A stretch of DNA of 64,000 nucleotides from Yponomeuta sedellus. Lineage: Eukaryota > Arthropoda > Insecta > Lepidoptera > Yponomeutidae. The stretch covers positions 6,419,816-6,483,815 of the forward strand of contig OW203729.1 of assembly GCA_934045075.1 (NCBI GenBank), read 5' to 3'. Of the stretch, positions 55,801 through 64,000 are shown piece by piece. Each line of letters starts with the position of its first letter. The first letter of the stretch is position 1. The position numbers and the translations under genes are program-made. The notes beneath the pieces are model-generated. The model had not been told where the DNA came from. It made no database searches and saw nothing but the letters and a program-made list of their open reading frames with translations.

Positions 55801-58777
55801 CACGTGTCATTTCTTTAATTACCTATTTATTGCAGAATATTGGTCGCCGTACTTCGAGCATGTAAAGGAAGCATGGAAGATGAGGCACCACCCTAAAATG
55901 CTGTTTCTGTTTTACGAAGATATGACCAAGGTTAGAACATTAGAATTCACTTTGAAGGTAGGGAAAGCTCGCTTCCCTACTGTTTCACTAAGACAGAGAC
56001 TATAGCGTCCAAATTCCTTAAAGGGTAGTTTGACAAAATAATAATACAATAGGTAGGTACTCGTGGACATCCTAAAATGCGGATACTAAGCGTAAAAAGA
56101 ACAACTTTTACTTTGGGGAAAATATCGATATCGCGAAAAAAAAATCAGCTGTTGATACTACGGTTGTTTAGAATTGTGAATAAATTAATCAACAACATAC
56201 GAGTATTATAATGCACGACAATTAGGTACCTTACAAATAACTGACTTCGCAATGACGTATTTTGGGTCTTATTGGCGCCTGCCTGCGTCGTCCGCCTGGA
56301 CGCAGGATGTTTCTTAGAATTTTTAAGATTTCACAACCCAACTGCGTGCATTTTGGTTCAAGTTATCTGTCGAGCCTTATACCCAATCTCTTTCAGAGAT
56401 AAGCTCGCCTTTGTACATGTTATTTGTTACGTAATGTCCTGTTAAATGTTTCGTGTGCAATAAAGTATAAACTAAGTACAGGCCTGTGATAAGTCTGATA
56501 AGTAAGGCTCGTCCTGGGTGCCAGAGTTCACAAAATACCTCACATACCCTACACTCAGGTTTCCTCACATGTTTTCCTTCACCGTTAGCGAGTGGTATTG
56601 CTACTATAACTTCACTAATATAACATAACATTAACATACAGTCACATTCACATACATTGCTTCTGGCCCCACACTAGGATACCCTGTGTCGTGGGAACCA
56701 GAAACAACGACATCACAAACATGTAAACATCCAAGACCTGGGGTTTTTTTTTGTTCCCAGCCGGGATTCGAACCCGGGACCTCTTGCATGGTGGGTAGAT
56801 GCGCTACCGCTGCGCCACAGAGGTCGCCAATATAGGTACCTACATAACTTAGAAAACAAAGTCAATGAATGGGACATGCACGCACCGGAAATCGAACCTG
56901 GTTCTCCCTTTTCCAAGCCCCCCTCGTAACCCACTGAGCTACCGCCGATTTTGGATTAAATTAAGGATGGAATATTTTTTTCTCTTCTAGGTGTCAATAG
57001 TGTGTGATAGCGTTGGATTTGCCTTTAAGAAAATTTATGAGGGTAGAACAACCATTTTTCGATTAAGCGATCCGTTAGCAAAACTTTAAAGAGCAAATTA
57101 TTGGTGGAATAGGGGGGCTAAACAGGTACTTAAAAGTCACGGCACGAACTGTCACGGCCAAGTAGGCTTAACAACGAGGAAGAAGCGACGAATTCAAGAA
57201 ATTGTCGAAACGAAAACTTCTTAAAAATTACTTTAAGCTTGTTAGTTCTTTAAAAGTGACCGTCAGGTCCGCTGGACAAAATGAGATATAGAAATCAAAC
57301 CATGCGTATTATTTACTACCCATTTGCTACTATTTACTACCTATCATAAAGTATTTGCTACCTTTACGGTATCGAATTTATCAAAAGAATAAAGTGGCCA
57401 GCCATTCTGACGTCTGGTTGGCTGGCTACTTGGATTTTCATGTCATGTTAGTTAAGTGTTAACGATGTCATTGATATCAGTATTTACTACCTTTTTGCTA
57501 CCTAGAGAAAACATTATTTTTACTATGATAAAAAGCTCGCATAAACCTTATTTAGATAACAACATTAAAACGCCTGTACGCCTGTAGTAGCCAGCCAACC
57601 AGACGTCAGAATGGCTGGCCACTTTATTCTTTTGATAAATTCGATACCGTAAAGGTAGCAAATACTTTATGATAGGTAGTAAATAATACGCATGGTTTGA
57701 TTTCTATATCTCATTTTGTCCAGCGGACCTGACGGTCACCTTTAAAACAGGTAAAATCCCTCCTCGGAACTCAACATTTCGTGGCCCGACACGCACTTGA
57801 CCAGTTTTTTATTCTCAATTCGAAACGTGATCAAACATCGATTTGTGGCCTCTAAACATACTCCTCTACGTTTGTATCGTAATTGTGGCCTCGTACAGGT
57901 TTATAGGGAAGAGCTTCGGAAGAGATTTCCCGCCAGGCAGATCATATGCCTGGGGACGACCGGTCCAACGTTAGTCGGACGTTATATTTATGGTATGTCA
58001 TTAAAACACTGCGCGATGCAGGAATGTTGGAGTTTGTAGTGCGCGCGCAGAGTTGACATGTGCTCGCCACAGGTCCCTCACAACTCTTATTTCGTAGGAT
58101 CTACCAGCAGTCATCACACGCGTGGCAGAGTTCCTCGGCAAGAAGTATTCAGACGAGCAGATCCGCCGCCTGTGCGAACATCTGGACATTAGTAACTTCA
58201 GGAAAAACAATATGTGTAACAACGCCAGCATGTACGATATCGGAATGTTCAAGAATGATGAAGAACCCTTCATTAGGAAAGGTAAGACACAGCCAATTCT
58301 GTTTTTAACGTGTCTTCGAAAAAGGGAGGAGTTCTTAATTTGTTACCTTATCATTGGAAAAGTGTGTCATACGCTATATTTATGTCGGGATGGATTTTGA
58401 CACTTTGGTTGTGTAATGAAAGTCACCGATTTAATGCCAGTGTTCCAGTAAAATTTTTTGTTTGCAGTATTTTGGTGCCAAGTATGCACATTGCACATTT
58501 ATCATTTGGGGTGCCCGTATTTTAACACCATATGTGAGACTGACAAGCGACATGCATCTCGATCCAATTTTTCTTTTAGATTCATTTATTTTTTTATAGA
58601 TTCATTGAGAAATGGCGATTGGTCTCACCAAATATGTTTTCAGGCAAGTCGGGCGGATGGCGCGAGCATTTCGACGAGGAGATGCAGGCGCAGGCGCAGG
58701 CCTGGATCTCAGAAAACCTGCGCGGGAGCGACTTCCGGTTCCCGCATATGGATATTCCGTCGGGAGAGACAAGTTAA
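49853..58777 (+). CDS. Cytosolic sulfotransferase, retinol dehydratase-like, copy 3 (complete)
   Basis: Seven exons: 49853-49937, 50596-50730, 53207-53306, 54292-54614, 55836-55930, 58098-58281, 58644-58777. The sum is 1056 nt, 351 residues. The start MSSSDVEYPFEIKD aligns with copy 2 exon 1. Motifs: YPRSGTTW at about 70-77, RTHLP with the catalytic His at about 157, YVARDPRDVAVSYF with Arg 178 and Ser 186, FLFYEDM and RKGKSGGW. Exon 4 (323 bp) equals exons 4 and 5 of the other copies (88 + 235 bp) without the intron. The protein has diverged from copies 1/2 through most of its length, but the final exon is almost identical and then adds its own tail (DIPSGETS). A poly(A) signal AATAAA lies at 58999. 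The start seems sound because upstream DNA is unrelated and exon 1 phase fits. Confidence 0.93.
51000..51395 (+). repeat. tRNA-derived SINE family D, long copy
   Basis: Head with gaacaatagactcgcatgcg and B-box-like ATTCGATTCC, then the body 'ttggctccgcacgtattgac' and 'gtgccactgga'-type end. It lies in intron 2 of copy 3. Confidence 0.55.
52128..52372 (+). repeat. tRNA-like SINE family B, head-less unit
   Basis: Contains the non-tRNA body (cctctaaatagg..., gtgcattaaaaataaaaata, tgtgggtacagcgg, cctgtacgtaatacagag) without the tRNA-like head. Confidence 0.65.
53586..53765 (+). repeat. tRNA-like SINE
   Basis: At 53587-53660 the tRNA-like sequence has A box TTGGTATAGCGG and B-box GGGTGCGTTTCCC with one change. 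A SINE body (gccatttgaaccatttgccg, ccatgtttgcttgg) follows directly, so it is a SINE rather than a tRNA gene. Confidence 0.6.
53848..54269 (+). mobile_element. Three Helitron-like elements in tandem
   Basis: A truncated 3' end (53848-53897), a full copy (53899-54091) and a third lacking its first bases (54092-54269) follow end to start, each closing with a CTAGT. The last one ends 22 bp before exon 4 of SULT copy 3. Confidence 0.6.
55260..55645 (+). repeat. Duplicated 181-bp segment
   Basis: ccctggcctctgcctagctc... at 55260-55440 and again at 55465-55645, offset 205 bp with few changes. The segment is part of a retroposon whose tail (aataaagtgttctctatc plus a tcta run) also occurs twice, at about 55070 and 55757. 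Confidence 0.8.
56745..56830 (-). repeat. tRNA-like SINE head, well preserved
   Basis: In reverse complement: GGCGACCTCTGTGGCGCAGCGG ... CCCGGGTTCGAATCCCGG, with a good B box and A-box-like GTGGCGCAGCGG. The - strand continues into SINE body (ccaggtcttggatgtttaca). A similar 'ctctgtggcgcagcg' scrap is at 24910. Confidence 0.6.
56875..56955 (-). repeat. tRNA-like SINE head
   Basis: Reverse complement reads GGCGGTAGCTCAGTGGGTTAC ... GGTTCGATTTCCGG. It is adjacent to another tRNA-like head at 56745-56830, on the same strand. Confidence 0.55.
57255..57745. mobile_element. Long inverted-repeat MITE
   Basis: Arms of about 165 bp start at gtgaccgtcaggtccgctgg (57257) and end at its complement (57740), nearly identical inside (tggccagccattctgacgtc and its complement). 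TTTAAAA flanks both ends, a likely target duplication. The centre is about 150 bp with no ORF. It lies in intron 5 of SULT copy 3. Confidence 0.8.
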
Positions 58778-60033
58778 AATATTAGTGTATATGAGAAAAG
58801 TTTTATTGGAATAACATGCTTACAAATACTTAATTACCTACGATTATTAAGTAACAATATTTTTTTATCCACGAAGATAAATATCGAAGTGAATTAACTG
58901 AATACTCATCAGAAATAGGAATTTTATATACATACATGTGGATGCAGACACCTAGTAGATACATTCGAAATACGCAAGCATCGCTACTTGTACTTGTCAA
59001 TAAAAAAAATAAAACCATTTAGTACCTCTTCACATTTTTATTTTTAAATAATACGGTTATACAAAGATAATAAATTAAAAGCCGGATTTAAAATCAATCA
59101 TTCGTTGGTAATATAAAAATTCTAAAACGGACTCGTAATTGTAATAATGAATAATCCGATCGCGGATGCCCGCGACTACACGTCTCGATCTATAAAAAAG
59201 CGACTCTATATAAATCTGGGATTCCTCCCGCACCTACCGTCTGGCCGCTACGCATAGTAACGTTAACCTATCGTACACTTATAGAAAATCACAAAATTCA
59301 AGCGGAAATTATAGGAATTGGAAACGATCGCCGTCTGGCCCGCGTCCGTCGCGTTGCCATGCTACCAATGAGTTGCAATAATCAATTGTAGCTATCTGTT
59401 AGACAAACCCTTCTGCAAGAGCTTGCCTTAGCAACCGAGACCACACAACGCTCCGCTCACATTAAGATGCATATCCACTCTGTTAGCACACCATTAGATG
59501 TTAGGTAGCAAAGAAGCCAACTGTACTGAAGCGCCGAACGTCAGTGGATACGCAGCTCAAAAATACAATGTCCACTGCTAGCGAGCTGAACCGTTCAACC
59601 AACATAGGTTTTATAACAAAGCTTCGGAAGTGTGCTCGAAACCAGCCAGTAAAAGCAATTTGTTGTTTATAGACGAATCATCTCAACCAGGCTGACAATC
59701 CAACCGCTGCCTGTTATTCAACTCCTGACGTAACTAGGGCTGAGATTCCGAACTTTGCCCTATAAGAGGTTAAAAAAAGAAACATCAGGGTCAAACAAAC
59801 AACGAAACGGTTTTAACGTGTCTGGCAATCGACATCTCCGTTTTGGCTCGACTGGAAACCTGCAAGATTTCATTTCAATTCAATTTTTCATTCAATTGTC
59901 TAGCCTACAACCAACAACGCGACTTTTACTCGTCTGGCAACGAGCGACACAATCGTTGACCGGTCGGAAGGCCGCGGCGGCAGCTCGCCCGGCGCTGGAC
60001 GGCCGCGTATCTGTCTGAGGCAGCTTGTGCAGC
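58778..60033. other. Convergent 3' UTRs
   Basis: AATAAA on the + strand (58999-59004) serves SULT copy 3. The complement TTTATT at 59037-59042 is a candidate poly(A) signal for the - strand gene, giving it a 1-kb 3' UTR. No coding sequence or repeat was recognised between. Confidence 0.45.
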
Positions 60034-63000
60034 TTACGCGATGACGTCAGGCAGCAGGGCGTCGACCCCGGGGCTGGGGGGGCGCTTCTCGGCCTCGGCC
60101 GCCGCGCCGTTGGTCAGTCCGTTCATCTCTTCCGGTTTCTTGATGGGCGACGCCTTCTTGGCCACCGGCTTCGCTTGGTTCGACTTCGAGAAGGGAGCCT
60201 GAGGAGAATAGAGAATTAGTATAAGTATACAGTTCATCATAATCGTCAGGCTATACTAGTCCGCTGCTGGACATAGCCCTCCCCTAATGAGCGCCATAGC
60301 GCCCTGTCTTCAGCTTGCCGCATCCAGCATCTGCCTGCAGTTTTTCGCAGATCGTCATCCCACCTAGTCGGAGGGCGTCCTACACTACGTTTGCCGAGTC
60401 GCGGTCTCCACTCAAGGACACGTTTGCTCCAACGGTTTTTAGTTCTTCGCGAGATATGGCCAGCCCACTGCCACTTCATCTTGCTGATTCTCTGAGCTAT
60501 GTCGATAACTAAGTATAGAGTTGAAGTTGATTAATTGGTAGCCTTCATGATCTAAGATCACCTCCGCCATGACGTCACATGGTTTGCAAATAAACACATA
60601 AGGCTTAGCCGCGTTAGTAACCACGGCGATTCGAATTCTTAGGCCCACTTGCGTTAGCCCGGGTTAGCACATTTAACTCAGTTAACCGGTTAAATCGATA
60701 ATTTTGCATACGAAATGATCGCAGTGGGCCTAACGAACTTACTAACATCTCGACCTAGGGCGCGTTCCGAGATGCGATGAAATTGATTACAGTGTCAATC
60801 CATATAAGTGCAGTAGGCACAAGAACCCAATTTCGTGCGAGATACTTGGGGACTACTAAAGGTTAAGGAGCATTTTGTTCGGACCTGTGATCCACCAGCG
60901 ACCACTAACGAAACTACTCAGAGTATGCTTAAGACCATAAATACTACCCACTGAGATCTGTCACATTCCTCAAAACTATGGGAAAAAATTTTTTTGCGAA
61001 TAATTTATAAAAAAAATCGAATCGAATATATTTCAGCAGTGCCCATTTTATGGAGTACATTTTTAGGCAAAAACAGTTAAAGCAGCATTTTTACCACAGC
61101 TGTCTGACACCAAATAATAGCTTGATCTAGCTATAAAAATGCTAAGTTGGCGTGTCAGCGCACAATGAAACCGGTATTGGGCTTATTGTGTGAAAGAGAG
61201 GGCCGCCTTACGAGCGCCAGAAAGCCTAACACAGTTAGCAGTAATGATTGAAAAAAAATAATTGGGAAAAATATACATTTTGTGTTGAACAACATAACTT
61301 TTTTTCTCCATACATTTGGGTTAAAATAAAAACATTCCGTGAAATGGTAACCCTTACCCTTCAAAACGAACCACATTTGAATAATGGTCCGAACTTTGAT
61401 GTACCGGGTCAAAATGCCCGGTTACCTTTGGTCGGATTTGCGCTGTAATCGATTTCATCGCATCTCGGAACGAAGGGCTAGGCAAATAGTTTAGGGTAAG
61501 AGGTTTAGGCGTTTTTGTAAGAGTAAACAAGATTTGATTGGATAAGATTAATATCTGCGGCTACCTTCGAATTTCATATCGATTATAATATATGTATTTT
61601 GTCGTCCAATAAATATTGATCCACTAGTCAATTCGATCAACAACAAACACACTATATTTAAAAACCTATTTAGAGGCTAAAAATTTCACCCATGCCGGGA
61701 TTCGAACCCGCAACCTCTGGCTATCAATTCAATTGGTAGAGCGCTGGTACGGATAGCCAGAGGTTGCGGGTTCGAATCCCGGCATGGGTGAAATTTTTAG
61801 CCTCTAAATAGGTTTTTAAATTTATTCCTTAGCACGGGTTAGTGCATTAAAAATAAAAATAGTGTAAACACACTATACGTCACCTTAGCGGGGGCAGTCC
61901 TGGGCGGAGCAGTCTTGGTGGCGGTGGCCCGTTTGTTGGCCATCTCTTTAGTGGGCTTGTCGAGCGGGGCGCGGGGCGGGGCGCGGGGGGCGGGGCGCGC
62001 GGCCGGCGGGGGGGCGGCCGCGCGGGGGGCGGGCGCGGCGCGGGGGGCGGCCCGAGGCGCGGCCGGTCTACGGGTGATCGGTCTTCATTAATGGCCGATC
62101 GAGGCTTACAACTCCTATACCTTTTAAATTTGAACTTTCGTTTGAGAGTAAACAAAGAAGAAAAGAGACTGCCATGTAAGTTGCTTTAGTGAAATTACAA
62201 TTAGAATGAGCAAACTTGATGGACATTATTAATTTCCATACAATGAAATGAATTTACACTTTCTTATTTAAAAAGTGGTTACTTTATTCCCTTTGCCAGT
62301 CTATTTAAACTGCCTTTGAGGAGTGTCTAAAGATATTTCGTTTTTATAAGTCCGTTATAATGGAAAGGAGACTTACTTAGCCGCAGTAGCAGCAGGCGCA
62401 GCCGCGGCCGTGGCGCGCGGCGTAGGGCGAGGGGCGGGCGCCGCGGGGCGTGCGGCGGGGCGGGGGGCGGGGGCCGCGGCCTTCGGCGCCGGCTTGGTGG
62501 CAGGCGCCGTCGCCGGCCGCCTAATCGGCGGGCGGGCATCTCCATTCGTTAGCGGCTTCTTCTCCGGCGCCTTCGCCGCCGGCTTCGGCGCGGCTGCCGT
62601 CTTAGGCGCCGCAGGCTTCGGAGCGGCCTTGAGCGCCGGTTTAGCTGCGGCGGGCTTCGCCGCGACCTCTTTAGCCACCGGTTCCTTCGCCGGCGGTTTA
62701 GCCGCGGGCGCTTTGGGCCTGGGCGCGGCGGGCCGGGGCGTCAGAGGCTTGGCGGCCGACGACGGCGTTTTCGTCGCCGGAGTCGCGGTTTTCGTCGCCG
62801 GAGTCGCGGTTTTCGTCGCGGGAGTTTTCGCGGCCGGAGTCGCCGGCTTCTTGGTGGCGGAGAGCGGTGTCCTCGGCGTCGCGCTCGGTTTGGGGGTCGC
62901 TTTTGTGGCCGGTGTAGTTTTCGACGACAAAGGTTTCTTGGCTGGAGTTTTGGACTTGACGACGGCGGTCGCGGCGACGGCTGCCGTGGCGACGGCGGCC

Positions 63001-64000
63001 GAGGCCGCTACAGCTATGGGGGCGGGTTCTAGAGGCGGCGCAGTCAGATCTGCGGCGGGGGTGGGCGGGGGCGTGGCCACAGCCTCGGATGCGACGGTGG
63101 CGTCCTCTTGTCTGATCTCACTGGTCACCGGCACGCAAATCTCCTGCGCCCGCAATTCCGATATGCCTATATCCAGGTCGGTGACCGGCTCGGCCGGCGG
63201 TTCGAACGTCTGTGGCGTCTCAGGTACGATGTCGGGGGTGGGGCCCGAGGTCTGATCCTCGGTGGCCTCTTGTGACAGTTCAGGGGTCAGTCTCGACATA
63301 CAGGTTTGATCCTCGTGTAGTTGGGCTTCGACGATCTGTGGGATGGGGGAGTAGCTGTGCACTGGTTCCGCCGGTACAGTGGGGAGCGGGGATTCACTGG
63401 GCACGGGAGATTCTCTGGGTAGGGAGGCGGTTTCAGTGGGCAGAGGTGAATGTGCCGGAAGGGGCGATTCCCTGGGTAAGGACGCAGTTTCTGTTGGGAG
63501 TGGCGATTGCGCCGGCAGAGGAGAACCCCTCGACAAGGAGGCGGTTTCTACTGGCAAAGGCGAGTCCCTCGGTAGGGAGACAGTTTCTACTGGGAGAGGC
63601 GAGTCCCTCGGTAGGGACGCAGTTTCCACTGGCAGCGGCGATTCTCTGGGTAGAGATGCTGCTTCCACTGGGAATGTTGAGTGTGCCGGAACAGGCGAAT
63701 CTCTCGGTAGGGAGGCCTCGTCTGGGTTAGGCGAACGCGCCGGTAAAGGCGACTCTGTTGGCAGAGGCACTTCAGCTGGTTCCACCACTGGCACTGGAGA
63801 CTCGACACGGGTCTCTTCTGTTGGAAGCGGAACATCAGCTGGTACTGGGGATTCAATGCGAGCCTCTTCTGTGGGGAAAGGCGAAGTAGGAGCGGGAGAC
63901 GGCGCTGCAGGCTCCACAGGCAAAGGCGATTCTGAAGGAATAGTGGCCTGAGACGGGAATGACGTTTCAGCGGGAATCGGCGGTTCAGCGTTAAATGGAG
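60034..64000 (-). CDS. Pro/Ala/Lys-rich repetitive protein, 3' half of gene (5' partial)
   Basis: Three exons on the - strand: 64000 (open) to 62377, 62067-61884 and 60198-60034. The junctions are GT-AG; the phase-2 junction at 62377/62067 makes a Lys codon, and the second junction is in phase 0. 656 residues are visible and the reading frame is open at the window edge. The first part is rich in Pro, Glu and Ser with a 13-residue repeat like ASLPRDSPLPVET. The second part is basic, with Lys/Ala/Pro runs such as TPATKTATPATKT. The end is SPGVDALLPDVIA. The acidic projection plus basic Pro-rich half resembles microtubule-associated or other filament-binding proteins, but no tau-type or other named domain is visible, so I do not name it. 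The protein is probably disordered and likely housekeeping or structural; it is unrelated to the SULTs. Confidence 0.75.
60246..60490 (-). pseudogene. LINE reverse transcriptase C-terminal fragment
   Basis: The - strand encodes KWQWAGHISRRTKNRWSKRV, then KRSVGRPPTRWDDDLRKTAG and WMRQAEDRALWRSLGEGYVQ, the conserved tail of a non-LTR endonuclease/reverse transcriptase. It is 5'-truncated, as LINE insertions usually are, and lies in the last intron of the - strand gene. Confidence 0.75.
61653..61872. repeat. Palindromic tRNA-like SINE B pair
   Basis: A reverse tRNA-like half (61660-61725) is joined to a forward one (61730-61825) around 'aattcaattgg', with arms of about 70 bp. It ends 11 bp from the splice donor of the middle exon of the - strand gene. 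Confidence 0.8.
63400..63760 (-). repeat. 39-bp coding minisatellite
   Basis: About nine diverged 39-bp units (13 residues each) inside the large exon of the - strand gene. Period and frame agree, so copy number can change without a frameshift. Confidence 0.75.

Noticed and set aside
56990..57060. Possible extra exon after a tctcttctag acceptor in SULT copy 3
   Set aside because: Stops appear at once in the needed frame, and exon 5 joins 58098 with the phase and length seen in the other copies.
58458..58814. 118-codon ORF across the last exon of SULT copy 3
   Set aside because: It is out of frame with the SULT reading frame, which has correct phase, motif RKGKSGGW and a stop at 58777.
62410..63951. 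Three long + strand ORFs (62410-63255, 63212-63730, 63379-63951)
   Set aside because: They lie antisense to the large exon of the minus-strand gene. Its GC-rich, repetitive codons lack stop complements, and the + products are simple Gly/Ala or Ser/Gly runs. The - frame has matching splice sites and continues across exons.

Overview
This is insect nuclear DNA, most likely from a moth or butterfly (inferred; confidence about 0.75). The genes have GT-AG introns with matching codon phases, the non-coding DNA is AT-rich, and most of the window consists of transposable elements of types common in Lepidoptera: Helitron-like ends, tRNA-derived SINEs, LINE 3' tails and many short inverted-repeat elements. 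The best recognised genes resemble the lepidopteran retinol dehydratase branch of cytosolic sulfotransferases (SULTs).

Layout. From about 5.8 to 58.8 kb lie three SULT genes, head to tail on the + strand. Copy 1 (exons 2-8, 5857-19763) lacks a recognisable first exon here. Copy 2 (8 exons, 23927-44517) and copy 3 (7 exons, 49853-58777) are complete and encode 343 and 351 residues. The PAPS-binding loop, the catalytic histidine, the 3'-phosphate Arg/Ser pair and the RKGxxGxW motif are visible in all three. Copies 1 and 2 are close paralogues that share intron sequence. Copy 3 is more distant and has exons 4 and 5 fused, yet its last exon is nearly identical to theirs. The introns hold most of the mobile DNA.

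From 64000 down to 60034 runs the 3' half of an unrelated gene on the - strand. It encodes a repetitive Pro/Ala/Lys-rich protein with an acidic Pro-rich part followed by a basic part. It converges tail to tail on SULT copy 3.

Mobile DNA. Notable elements are: a 3.84-kb Tc1/mariner-superfamily element at 14893-18735 whose transposase gene has introns and a widely spaced DDE triad; an internally deleted relative at 47180-48296; a 1.6-kb TA-flanked element at 11570-13158; a MULE-like element at 26040-28259; a gutted copia element at 29265-32095; hAT-like, Helitron-like and foldback elements; and a tRNA-like repeat found singly, in tandem and as palindromes. Comparing copy 1 with copy 2 allows several insertions to be placed before or after the gene duplication.

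No functional tRNA, rRNA, CRISPR array or prokaryotic feature was seen. The SULTs presumably conjugate or dehydrate small hydrophobic alcohols or phenols in the cytosol; their substrates cannot be read from the sequence.
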